This document shows positions 51,596 through 61,300 of a DNA stretch of 64,000 nucleotides, in pieces (the first letter of the stretch is position 1; each line of letters opens with the position of its first letter). The stretch covers positions 432,427-496,426 of the forward strand of contig NZ_JAVMIP010000001.1 in the NCBI RefSeq assembly GCF_031729055.1. The letters run 5' to 3'. The position numbers were made by a program, and so were the translations under genes. Under the pieces are notes generated by a model. That model saw only the letters and a program-made list of their open reading frames with translations. It searched no databases and had not been told where the DNA came from. This DNA comes from Pseudocalidococcus azoricus BACA0444. Lineage in GTDB: Bacteria > Cyanobacteriota > Cyanobacteriia > Thermosynechococcales > Thermosynechococcaceae.

Positions 51596-53259
51596 TGTCT
51601 GCCCCCCCCGCAACCCCTCCCAGGATTCATGTCCTTTCCCCCCAAGTGACAGCCATCATGGCGGCTGGGGAAGTCATGGATGATTGGGGAGCCGTGGTGC
51701 GGGAATTAATTGAAAATGCCCTAGATGCCCAGGCCCAACGGATTCAACTCCATTTAGATGTATCCGGCCAGTCCCTGGAAATTACCGATAACGGTTGGGG
51801 AATGAGTTGGGCTGATCTCCAAGTCTGTTGTTTGCCCCATAGCACCAGTAAAGCTCCCGCCGATCAGGGCTTGCCCGCTGTTCAGACTCTCGGATTCCGG
51901 GGTGAGGCTCTCCATAGCTTGGTACAGGTGGGCACAGTCACCATTGCTAGTCGAGTCAATCCCCAAGAGCCAGGCTGGTGCGTTGTTTATAACAGTCAGG
52001 GACAGGTAGAACAGATTGAGACTATTGCTATGGCCCCTGGGACAAAAATCACGGTCAAAAACCTCTTCCAGGCCTGGCCCCATCGTCAGCATCCCCCCAA
52101 CTTACGAGACCTGCAACGGATCATTTATCAAGCCGCCCTTTGCCATCCCCAGGTGACTTGGCAAGTCCATAATGGCCCGCGGGCCTGGTTCCAGTTGAGT
52201 CCTGGTCAAACTGCTCAGGATATTCTTCTCCAAATTTTCCCCCACCTCCATCCCGGCGATCTCCAGGCCTGGCAGTCCCCCCAATTAGAGTTAGCCATTG
52301 GCAGACCGGATCGGTATCATCGGCGGCGGCCGGATTGGGTCTTGTTAGCGGTGAATGGACGCTGTGTGCAATTAAAAGGGAACTTGGGCCAAGAACTCCA
52401 ACAAACCCTGCTCCAGGCCTGGGAACGGACTTTGCCGCGCCATCGTTTCCCCCTCTGTTTTGCCCATTTTCAGATCCCTAGTGAACAGGTAGATTGGCAT
52501 TGTCATCCAGGGAAGCAGGAACTCTATGTGGCTCATCCCCAGGCCTGGCAAGATATTTTGAAAACGGCCCTGCGCGACCTCAACCAAATCACAACTAGCC
52601 CTGAGCCAACAACAATCACTCCTAGCTTGGGCATTAAAACTAGCCGGGCCGCAGAATTAGCCGGAGCCTATGGTCGTGGTGTCGCTCTCTTAAACTCAGC
52701 CAATCCGCTCCCCAGTCAGCCGGAATTGAAAGTCCTCACCCAAGTGCATCAAACCTATATTTTGGTCGAGCATCCCACGGGCCTGTGGTTGGTCGAGCAG
52801 CACATTGCCCATGAACGGGTCTTATATGAGCAACTTCAGGCCGATTGGGCATTGGTGGAATTAGAGTCTCCGATTCAACTCGAGCGTTTGACCCCGCCCC
52901 AAATTGAGCAGTTAACCCAGCTATGGATGCCCCCAGAACCCTTTGGCCCCTCCCTCTGGTTGATTCGCCAAGTCCCCAAAACCCTTCAGGATCGCCCAGA
53001 CTTGGCCGCCGCTGTTTGGGAATTGAGTTTAACTCACCAGTTTCAGGCGGCCCTCGTGGCTACGGCTTGTCGGAGTGCGATTCGCAATGGAACCCCTCTG
53101 GGCCTGGGAGAAATGCAAACCTTAATTGACCAATGGCAACGGACGGAACACCCCCAAACGTGCCCCCACGGCCGCCCGATTTGTTTGCGGCTAGAAGAAT
53201 CATCTTTGGCTCGGTTTTTTCGCCGCCATTGGGTTATTGGCAAGAGTCACGGGATTTAG
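51592..53259 (+). CDS. mutL: DNA mismatch repair protein MutL
   Basis: A 555-residue protein. The N-terminal GHKL ATPase has VVRELIENALDAQAQRI, ITDNGWGMSW, HSTSKAPADQGL and TLGFRGEALHSL, followed by the transducer domain with CHPGKQELYVAHP. The C-terminal endonuclease-type domain has VEQHIAHERVLYEQL (DQHAxxER form with Glu for Asp), ATACRSAIRNG and CPHGRPICLRL. This organisation suggests a MutL with latent nicking activity, as in bacteria without MutH. The start ATG 51592 overlaps the upstream TolR-like stop (ATGA), so it is translationally coupled to a membrane-motor pair. About 35 bp separates it from the next gene. Confidence 0.92.
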   Translation: MMSAPPATPPRIHVLSPQVTAIMAAGEVMDDWGAVVRELIENALDAQAQRIQLHLDVSGQSLEITDNGWGMSWADLQVCCLPHSTSKAPADQGLPAVQTLGFRGEALHSLVQVGTVTIASRVNPQEPGWCVVYNSQGQVEQIETIAMAPGTKITVKNLFQAWPHRQHPPNLRDLQRIIYQAALCHPQVTWQVHNGPRAWFQLSPGQTAQDILLQIFPHLHPGDLQAWQSPQLELAIGRPDRYHRRRPDWVLLAVNGRCVQLKGNLGQELQQTLLQAWERTLPRHRFPLCFAHFQIPSEQVDWHCHPGKQELYVAHPQAWQDILKTALRDLNQITTSPEPTTITPSLGIKTSRAAELAGAYGRGVALLNSANPLPSQPELKVLTQVHQTYILVEHPTGLWLVEQHIAHERVLYEQLQADWALVELESPIQLERLTPPQIEQLTQLWMPPEPFGPSLWLIRQVPKTLQDRPDLAAAVWELSLTHQFQAALVATACRSAIRNGTPLGLGEMQTLIDQWQRTEHPQTCPHGRPICLRLEESSLARFFRRHWVIGKSHGI

Positions 53260-53291
53260 ATTTAGCCCACCTCTGTGCCTACAGTTGACCT

Positions 53292-54134
53292 TTACAACCC
53301 TTCCACACCCTCAGCATAGCTGTAAACCTCAATCCCCAAATCTTCCGCAACTGGGATGGCCCGCTGATCCACCATTGGAGAGATGATCATCTTGCGGGTG
53401 ACGGGGCGTTGATGACGTTTTTGATAGAAGGCAACTTTGCGATTAAAGCTATAGATATCCGGTTTACTAATGGAAGATTTGATTTCACAGGCCATCACCT
53501 CACCATTTTTGATAATGATGTCAATTTCCACTTGATCCGGCCGGCCAAAAACTTCACCGGCTTCATCAAAGTCATTGATATTCAGAACTTGGACACCAAA
53601 GGACTCTTCTAAAATTCCTTTGAGGGCATTACGGAAACTGGCTTCTGAATAGAGACCCCAACGGGAACCCAGCGCGCCAATAGTACTGTCAAACCGCTTA
53701 TCAATTCGGCGGATTTCAGCTAGAGTTTCATGCCATTTGCGATCTTGTTCCTCCCATCTCCGGCTCTGTTCAGCCCATTTCCGGTCTTGCTCCAGTGAGA
53801 TTTGACGCTGTTCAGCCCATTTCCGATCTTGTTCCAGTGAGATTTGACGTTGTTCAGCCCATTTCTGATCTTGTTCCAGTGAGATTTGACGCTGTTCGGC
53901 CCATTTCCGATCTTGTTCCAGTGAGATTTGATGCTGTTCGGCCCATTTCCGGGCTTGTTCCTCCCGATCTCGCTGTAATTCATTGAGAATTCGATCAAAC
54001 CTATTGTCAGTTTCCTGTTTTCCAGCGTAATAATCTGAAACAGTTCGCAAAATAAAGTCTCTGATCTGCGGGTCTTGGGCAATCAGATGCGGTAACTCAG
54101 TACGAATCAGGGTTTTGATGTCTGGCTCAGTCAT
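53292..54134 (-). CDS. PD-(D/E)XK nuclease-like protein with heptad-repeat coiled coil (DUF3782-like)
   Basis: A 280-residue protein with three parts: an N-terminal helical part (residues 1-60); a coiled coil (about 60-135) built from near-identical 14-residue units, QDRKWAEQRQISLE; and a C-terminal nuclease-like domain. The latter shows GRPDQVEIDIIIKNGEVMA, then CEIKSSISKPD, fitting the acidic-strand and E-x-K signature of PD-(D/E)XK folds. Such proteins are common and multi-copy in cyanobacteria, with unknown function. It is convergent with mutL. The repeat number probably varies between strains. Confidence 0.72.
   Translation of the reverse strand: MTEPDIKTLIRTELPHLIAQDPQIRDFILRTVSDYYAGKQETDNRFDRILNELQRDREEQARKWAEQHQISLEQDRKWAEQRQISLEQDQKWAEQRQISLEQDRKWAEQRQISLEQDRKWAEQSRRWEEQDRKWHETLAEIRRIDKRFDSTIGALGSRWGLYSEASFRNALKGILEESFGVQVLNINDFDEAGEVFGRPDQVEIDIIIKNGEVMACEIKSSISKPDIYSFNRKVAFYQKRHQRPVTRKMIISPMVDQRAIPVAEDLGIEVYSYAEGVEGL
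53771..53944. repeat. 42-bp tandem repeat (four units plus a partial fifth) within a coding region
   Basis: Units start at 53771, 53813, 53855, 53897 and 53939, each 42 bp (14 codons) and differing by only a few bases. They code for the coiled coil of the DUF3782-like protein, so the frame is kept whatever the copy number. Such a minisatellite can expand and contract by slippage. The units are contiguous with no spacers, so it is not a CRISPR array. Confidence 0.93.
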
Positions 54135-54411
54135 GGTTCATATTCTAGCTGGGCAACTCTGAGATCAGCAGATTCCCACCAGGCATTGTCAATGGTTAGA
54201 GAAATCCGCTTTCGAACACACAGGCCTGGGTCAAGTAGGTTAATTTCCCATGATTGCCTGAGGCCAGGAATCCCGAACAGCTAAGATTGATATTGTTATA
54301 GTTTAATGGAAATATCTCAATTCCTAGGAGACTATCCCTAGGCCTGGGCAATAGTTTTTAGGTTGGCAATGCATTGCGGATCGATATCAATAATTTTTGG
54401 TGTGCTGGATT

Positions 54412-57400
54412 GTGAAACTTTCCTTTCGACAGAAGCTGCTCATTTACATTGCCGCCCCGATTGCTCTCCTTTACATTGGCATTTGGATTTACACAGTCAT
54501 CACCTTATCTCGGGATGATAAGCGACAAATTGAAGAGCAAATGCAAGAGTTAGTCACAACCTATGCCAATCAAGTAGATGGGAATCTTAAAGAACTAGAA
54601 GAAATTAACCAAACAATTGTCAATGCCCTAGAGTCGTTCCCAAATTTGTCCGAAGCGCAACTCTATAATTACCTAACCCGAAATGTCAAGCTCAATCCGT
54701 TAATATATGGTTCAGCTATTGCCTATCAACCCTATGAATTTAGTCCTAATCAACAGCTTTTTGCTCCCTATGTTTTTGATAATGGGCAAATTCAAAAAAT
54801 CAACATTGCTCGGATTTATGATTATACCCGTCCAGAGTATCAATGGTTTCATAGGGCAATCAGCACAGGTAAACCGGCCTGGTCAGAACCCTATCTAGGA
54901 CAGGCGGGTAAAGTGTTGATGGTTAGCTACTCTGCCCCTTTCCAGATGAATGGTAAGGTGCGCGGGGTTTCTACTCTTGATGTTCCCTTAGAAACTTTAA
55001 GCGACCGCATCCAAATTGAGGCTTTGAAGAAACGAGACTTTTTTATCTTGGATCGACGAGGAGTAGTCATTTTTCACAACAAGACAGAGTTTATTGATCA
55101 AAATGCTTTTGAGATTGCCCAACAACTGAATCGCCCAGATATTAAGGCCTTGGTTGAGGCTATGGTAGCTGGTGAATCTGGTCAAGTCCGAATGCCACGG
55201 TGGTCAGATAATGAGCAACAGTGGGTTTTTTACTCTCCGATTCGGCGGACTGGCTGGAGCTTAGCAATTCGGATTAATGAACGTGATGCCTTAGCCTATG
55301 TCCATGAGCAAACGTTAAAGGGGATTCTCTATTTAATTGTCTCCTTGGGGTTAATTGTTTCCCTAACTTGGTTGGTAACGAATCGCTTGACCATGCCTCT
55401 GCGGAAGTTAGATGGCGCGGCGCGGGACATTGCCCAGGGAAATTTGGATGTAGTCGTTGATATTGATAGTCATGATGAAATCGGTAACTTGGCCCGGACA
55501 TTTTCCGATATGGCGGGTCAACTCAAAGAATCCTTTGGGGAGTTACAAAAGTTTAATCAAAGTTTAGAAGCCCTTGTCGTTGAGCGCACCCAGGCCCTAA
55601 AAGTTGCCAATACTGAACTGATGCAAAAAGAAGCCCTACTCCAGAAACAGAGCGAAGTCATTCCGCGCTTGAATAATTCTCCGGCACTCCAACAGGGTAA
55701 CTTGGGAATCCTGTTACGCTCTGTCACCCAGGCGGCGGGGGAAACCCTGAACCTGAAACGGGCTGCAATTTGGCAGTTTACGGATACAGGCTTGGTTTGC
55801 GTGGATCTGTATCGAGAGGGAGAACGGCGACATCGCTCAGATCTAGAGTGGAGTTGGGCTAAATATCCCCAGTTTTTGAGCTTGTTACAACAGGGCTTGA
55901 CCTTTATTTCCAGCCATTTGGCTACGGATGCTCGCTTAGTAGAATTGATGAGTTACTTTGAGGCCTATGATATTCAGGCCATTCTCTATATGCCAGTTCG
56001 CTTTAGTAACAAAGTAGTGGGCTTTTTGGGAGTGGAGGCGGTTGGGGAAATCCGGGATTGGCTGATTGAAGAACGTAACTTTATTCGTAACTTAACGGAT
56101 ATGGTTTCCCTCGGGATTGCGGCGCGAGATCGGGTCCAGGCCGAGCTTGAATTGGTCAAAGCGAAAGAAGCTGCTGAAGCGGCCAACCAGGCCAAAAGTA
56201 TTTTTCTGGCCAATATGAGTCATGAGTTACGCACGCCCCTGAATGCCATTTTGGGGTTTAGTCAATTACTTTTACGGGATGCGAGCCTAACCCATAAACA
56301 ACAACAAACTCTGGGGACGATTAACCGCAGTGGTGAGCATCTCTTGGGCTTGATTAATGATGTGCTAGATATGGCCAAAATTGAAGCAGGTCGAACGGTT
56401 CTGCAATTGGAAGCCGTTGATTTAGGCCATTTACTGCAAACGGTTCAGGATATGTTGCAAGTGCGGGCATTGGCCAAGCAGATTTACCTGAAGTTTGAGA
56501 TTGACCCAGATTTACCCCCGGCGGTGGAGGCAGACCCCGGTAAACTCCGGCAAGTCCTAGTGAATTTGTTAGGGAATGCGATTAAGTTTACCCAACGGGG
56601 AGGTGTGACCCTAACGGTGACCCAGTCCGAGCCGATGACCTCCCCAGACTTACGTCAAGGTGTTTCCGGAACTCCCGTCACCTTCACAATTGCAGATACG
56701 GGCATTGGGATGGGGCCTGAGGAGTTGCAGATTCTCTTTCAACCCTTTGTCCAAACCGACAGTAGTAAAAAAGTCAGTGAAGGAACCGGCCTGGGATTGG
56801 CCATTAGCCGTCAGTTTATCCAGTTAATGGGGGGAGATATTCAGGTACAGAGCCGCAAAGGACAAGGGAGTACCTTCACCTTTACCATTCCCCTGAAGCG
56901 GGTACAGCCTCAGCCTTCTCAAACATCGCCTCAGCATATTACCCATCTGGCTGCTGGCCAACGTCTCTACAGGATTTTAGCGGTGGATGATAAAGCTGAA
57001 AACCGGGAATTACTCTCCCAGTTGTTACGCCCCCTTGGTTTTGAGGTGATGACGGCCAATGATGGTCAAGAGGCAATTGACGTTTGGGATCGGGAAAAAC
57101 CTGATTTAATTCTGATGGATATTAAGATGCCAGTCATGGATGGGGAAATGGCCACCCGGAATATTCGGGCCCGGCTGGGGGAGGAGCAAGGATCGGGAAC
57201 TAAGATTATTGCCTTAACCGCTAGTGTTTTTGAGTCGGAGCGCCAGGCCCTTGCGGATGCGGGTTGTGATGACTTTATGGTGAAGCCCTTTAACAATGAC
57301 TATCTTTTAGAACGGATTAAGGTGCACTTGGGCTGTGAGTATGTCTATGCTGATGCGGCCCCCCCCTGCCCCCCCCCCGTGACTGTGGTTGCTGATTTAA

Positions 57401-57612
57401 CTCCAGAGGCGTTGCAGGTAATGCCCCAGGCCTGGATTAGGGATCTAGCTACGGCGGCCAAGAAACTGAATGCCAAACAAGTCAAAGAATTAATTGCCGC
57501 TATTCCCAATGAACAGGCCAGCTTAAAGGAGAGTTTAGAGGGCCTGGTGCAACGGTTACGGTTTGACGCACTACTCAAGCTCTGTGAATCGGCTTCAGTG
57601 GCCCGCAAATAA
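54412..57612 (+). CDS. membrane hybrid histidine kinase (Cache-HAMP-GAF-HisKA-HATPase-REC)
   Basis: A sensor kinase of about 1066 residues. First membrane helix LLIYIAAPIALLYIGIWIYT, then a periplasmic dCache-type sensor (residues about 30-300, with EYQWFHRAISTGKPAWSEPY), second helix GILYLIVSLGLIVSLTWLV, HAMP (MPLRKLDGAARDIAQGN), GAF (about 425-575), HisKA with phospho-His in NMSHELRTPLNAILGF, HATPase with NLLGNAIKFT, DTGIGMG and GTGLGLAISRQF, and a receiver with acceptor Asp in LILMDIKMPVMDG. A helical tail, possibly Hpt-like, ends the protein; no clear His motif is seen. The start is uncertain: GTG 54412 gives MKLSFRQKLL, while TTG/GTG at 54397-54402 are alternatives. The stimulus is unknown. 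Confidence 0.88.
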   Translation: MKLSFRQKLLIYIAAPIALLYIGIWIYTVITLSRDDKRQIEEQMQELVTTYANQVDGNLKELEEINQTIVNALESFPNLSEAQLYNYLTRNVKLNPLIYGSAIAYQPYEFSPNQQLFAPYVFDNGQIQKINIARIYDYTRPEYQWFHRAISTGKPAWSEPYLGQAGKVLMVSYSAPFQMNGKVRGVSTLDVPLETLSDRIQIEALKKRDFFILDRRGVVIFHNKTEFIDQNAFEIAQQLNRPDIKALVEAMVAGESGQVRMPRWSDNEQQWVFYSPIRRTGWSLAIRINERDALAYVHEQTLKGILYLIVSLGLIVSLTWLVTNRLTMPLRKLDGAARDIAQGNLDVVVDIDSHDEIGNLARTFSDMAGQLKESFGELQKFNQSLEALVVERTQALKVANTELMQKEALLQKQSEVIPRLNNSPALQQGNLGILLRSVTQAAGETLNLKRAAIWQFTDTGLVCVDLYREGERRHRSDLEWSWAKYPQFLSLLQQGLTFISSHLATDARLVELMSYFEAYDIQAILYMPVRFSNKVVGFLGVEAVGEIRDWLIEERNFIRNLTDMVSLGIAARDRVQAELELVKAKEAAEAANQAKSIFLANMSHELRTPLNAILGFSQLLLRDASLTHKQQQTLGTINRSGEHLLGLINDVLDMAKIEAGRTVLQLEAVDLGHLLQTVQDMLQVRALAKQIYLKFEIDPDLPPAVEADPGKLRQVLVNLLGNAIKFTQRGGVTLTVTQSEPMTSPDLRQGVSGTPVTFTIADTGIGMGPEELQILFQPFVQTDSSKKVSEGTGLGLAISRQFIQLMGGDIQVQSRKGQGSTFTFTIPLKRVQPQPSQTSPQHITHLAAGQRLYRILAVDDKAENRELLSQLLRPLGFEVMTANDGQEAIDVWDREKPDLILMDIKMPVMDGEMATRNIRARLGEEQGSGTKIIALTASVFESERQALADAGCDDFMVKPFNNDYLLERIKVHLGCEYVYADAAPPCPPPVTVVADLTPEALQVMPQAWIRDLATAAKKLNAKQVKELIAAIPNEQASLKESLEGLVQRLRFDALLKLCESASVARK

Positions 57613-57621
57613 GCAGTACCG

Positions 57622-58332
57622 TTACCAGGCTAGATCTAGCTCGCGAAGGCGATTTTTGAGGCTAAAGGGTTCATCAACGACGGGTTGGGTAATGTTTAAT
57701 TCCTGTCGCCATTGGGGTATGGGTTTTGACCAGCCCTCTTCCCAGCGTTGGGCAATCAGCGGTTTTGCCTCTAGGGCCATGGCCATGCCTCGGGCTACTT
57801 GGGCCGTGATTCCCCCAAGGCGTTCCGGTTGACGTTTGAGAGCTAACCCCATCCCGGCGACCTGCAAAACCACACACATCGGATAACCAATTTGTACCGC
57901 TTGAATCGCTAGCACCCCTAACTCTCCACCTGTTGGGCCAAAGCCAGTAACAACATGGATAATATCGTGGGTTTTCCGGAGTCGTGCAATCAGCCAATCT
58001 TCATCGGTGTTGATCTCCGTTTTGCGATAAAAATTCGGGTCATAGTCCAAAGCTAATAAAACGGTGGCGTAGGTATGTCCCAGGGTGCCAGGGGGGAGCG
58101 TAGCTAGAGCGGCCAGGTCAATGTCTGGGCCAATAAATCGTTCTGCCATCATGGCCTGGGCCTCAGGAATTGCCCGCACCCGGTCTAAACAAACCCGCAG
58201 TTGTTCAGAGCCACGAAAATTATCCTCAATATCAAAAACATCGTCCGTATTGGCCCCCATGGACTTGAGCAGGTCTGACACGGCCTGGAAGTTGCGTAGG
58301 GTACGGGATAATTCTTCAAAACGTTTGATCAT
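57622..58332 (-). CDS. COQ4-like protein (ubiquinone/quinone biosynthesis family)
   Basis: This 236-residue protein shows the COQ4 core: RFIGPDIDLAALATLPPGTL, GHTYATVLLALDYDPNFYRK and the metal site THDIIHVVTGFGPTGGELG. The His122-Asp123-x-x-His126 … Glu137 set is spaced HDxxHx10E by my count, one residue shorter than the HDxxHx11E usually given for COQ4. Eukaryotic COQ4 acts late on the quinone ring (C1 oxidative decarboxylation). Cyanobacteria make plastoquinone, so its role here is open. It is convergent with the histidine kinase, 9 bp apart. Confidence 0.72.
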   Translation of the reverse strand: MIKRFEELSRTLRNFQAVSDLLKSMGANTDDVFDIEDNFRGSEQLRVCLDRVRAIPEAQAMMAERFIGPDIDLAALATLPPGTLGHTYATVLLALDYDPNFYRKTEINTDEDWLIARLRKTHDIIHVVTGFGPTGGELGVLAIQAVQIGYPMCVVLQVAGMGLALKRQPERLGGITAQVARGMAMALEAKPLIAQRWEEGWSKPIPQWRQELNITQPVVDEPFSLKNRLRELDLAW

Positions 58333-58397
58333 GGCTGCTTTCCCTTAAATTTTAGTGTAGATGGGATGCTTCTAATTGGTATTGACGACTATCTCCA

Positions 58398-61300
58398 TCA
58401 AGAATAGTGCTGCCAAGTTAAGCCAACCACCATATCGTTGTAGTCTAGATCACCGCCTCCGAAAAGGTCTTCAAAGCCCCAGAGAGTTTGTCCCAACCGC
58501 CGGACATGGGCAACCCCATCGGGATTAGCCGCATCAAAGGAGAAGAAGCTGTGAATTGGGCCGGTGGGGGCATTGCTTGGATTTGTTCCTAAAAATTGAC
58601 CGACACTCCCATTGGCAATTAACGCCATGCCGTAGAGGGTGCTGCTGGCTAAGGCAACTGTTTGGCGTTCACTGCTAAATATGGTGTTGACTGTGGGTAA
58701 TATCCGGCCCGTGAGGGGGTCTTGAATCCGCTGGAGCACAGCTTGGGTATAGGCGACATCCCCAGGTTTTGTATCAATGACTCCATCTCCGGTCGTATCC
58801 AATCCCCCTGTGAAGCTATCCACCTTGAATAGGGCCAGGGTATTGTTGTAGGCTCCACCCCGAGCAATTTCAACCTCGGCCGTGAGGGTATATCCGGGTT
58901 GCCCAGGGGTGACCAAAACTGAGGTGCCAACTTCCAACTGGGTCTTCGCCCAGCGGAGATCAACATAGCCCCGACTATCGGCTTCGGCATGAAAGACCCC
59001 GTTATCAATGGACAGTTGGGTTTGCCCATTTTCAGAGAAGAATAGCCCATAGTGTTGATTGCCCTCCAGTTGAGTAGCCATAAAAGCCCCATTGGCCTGG
59101 AACTCGGATTGGGTCAGACGTTGCGGGTCTCCCAATGCGGCGGCGGCGGTACTGGCGGTGAGGGCATTGAGATTACTGCTGGTGGCATTTTGAAAAATAG
59201 TCTGTTGCCGGGCCTGGACGGCGGCCGCATATCCCGGATCGCTGGGGAGTAAATGACCAATCCGCCCTTGAGCATCATCCACCTGAAACACGCCAAACCG
59301 ATAAGCCCCTTGGGCCGTGACATTATGGAACTGGAGTACCCCATCGCTGGCGGTCGGAATATAGAAAATACCGGGATTAACTTGTATGGGGCCAGGGGTG
59401 ACTTGGGCGGGAGCATTGAAGCCTGCAACGACTCCATTAACAACCCCATCACTATCGCCCCGCCCCCCATCAATGAGGTGAATTTTGAGGGTATCAACCA
59501 AGTTATCCCCAGTTGTATCAAGAAACTCTACGCCCGTATGGCCATTGTAGAGAAACTCCTCATATTTTTTGGCCCTAGGGTTGAAGCGGAAATAACTATT
59601 GAGGCTGCTTAATCCATTGACGGCGGTGGTGACCGTTGTTTTCCCATTGGGCGTGGAGACATTAAAGTTAAGTTCAGCAAAGGGGAGGCCACCCATCTGA
59701 CTTAAGCCCTGCTCCAGGCCAACGGGATTCATGCCTAAATTCCGCAGTTGTGTACCGGGGGCATTTGTGAAGCTGAGGGAACGGTTACTTAGGAGTGTGG
59801 CGGCTGTGCTGGTTAAAGGCACTAACCCAAGGTGTATCTGCCGTTGCCGGGGGCCCAACTCTTGGTCATCCTTGAGGGCAATCACAACCTCCTTAACGGC
59901 CTCATGAGGTGCAAAAACAACATAGCCAGCTTGGGCATCGTAGTGAACCCCGGCCTGGGCAGAATCATTAAGAGTGCGATATTGGGCGGCGGCGGATTGG
60001 GCTAAATTGCCACTGCGGGTGATGGTAAAGACGAGAGCCTGCCCATTTTCTGCCACAACGGGACTGTTAACCGCAAATTTGGTGGCCTGGTTGCTTGAGC
60101 CAGTGGAGGTAAGTGTTGGAAATACCGGATTGGAATTATGATTGACCCCGGTTAGAGTCCCCTGGGGCGGAGGGCTGGGGCTGTTGGAATTAGATGCTGT
60201 AAAGGTAATATTCCCACTGGGAATGATGGTATTGATCCAGGCCTGGGCGACTCCAGCTTGATAGACCGTGTAGTTTTGACCGTTGGCATATTGTGTTCCA
60301 TTGGCGGTGAAGTCGGGGCTGAGATTGATCTTGTCGCTGCTATCCCCATTTACCGTCAAAATCTTGGTCGGTGAAAGTTGCAGAACAGTCGCTTTATTGA
60401 GCGTTAAAAGGTTACTGCCATAGTTGCGAATGTCAATGACTTCAATATCTTTAAGGCGATTTCCGGGAGCAAGTGTGGTTAAGTTCCAGGCCTGGCCGTT
60501 GTAACCGTATAGTCCCAGAGTATCTGTGCCACTACCGCCATTCACCCGCCGGAAGTTAGTATCCCGCACTTGCAGCCAGTCATTACCTGTCCCACCAAGA
60601 AGTACATCCAGGCCCCCGTTGCCGAGTAATATGTCATCCCCGGCCTGGCCGATGAGGACATCCCCGGTTACCGTGCCTTGGAGGACATCATCCCCGATGC
60701 TACCGTACTGATTAACACTGGCTGTAAAGTCACCCCCAAACAAAACAAAACTCAGTTCATCACCGGGTGCGCCAACCACTAAATCATCAAAGCCATCTCC
60801 ATTAACATCACCTCCTCCACTCAAGGATTGACTCGCGAGGGAATTTTCCAGGCCCACAATTTGGAACCCGGCCAGGCTGACCAAGGAATTGACGGTGATA
60901 CTTGCTCCTGTACCGCCCCCCCCTTGGGTATAGTCAAAGCTAAGCGTATTGATACTTGTAAACCCGGCCCCGGGATTGGTGACTTGCACCCCAGTAATTT
61001 TGCCACCCGTGACTGTCGCTTGAATAATTGCATCGCTTGAACTGGTTGAACTGGAAACCAAAATATTGAAGGTTCCAGAACCATTACTTAAATAGCCAGA
61101 CCCAGATGCGGTGAGAGCAATAGCACCAATTTTCCCATCCGTAATAGTTCCCCCAGAAACACTGACGGGTTGCAGTTCACTCAGGTTAATACTGCTGAGA
61201 TCCCCAAGATTGCTGGCTCCAAAGACCGCATAGGTAATCCCCGCATTCTGTCCATAGGTACTGCTGCTGTAGTTGGGATTACCAATCAGGATGTCATCCA

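Noticed and set aside
53771..53944. Possible CRISPR-like array
   Set aside because: The units are contiguous 42-bp repeats without spacers, in frame, and code for a coiled coil.
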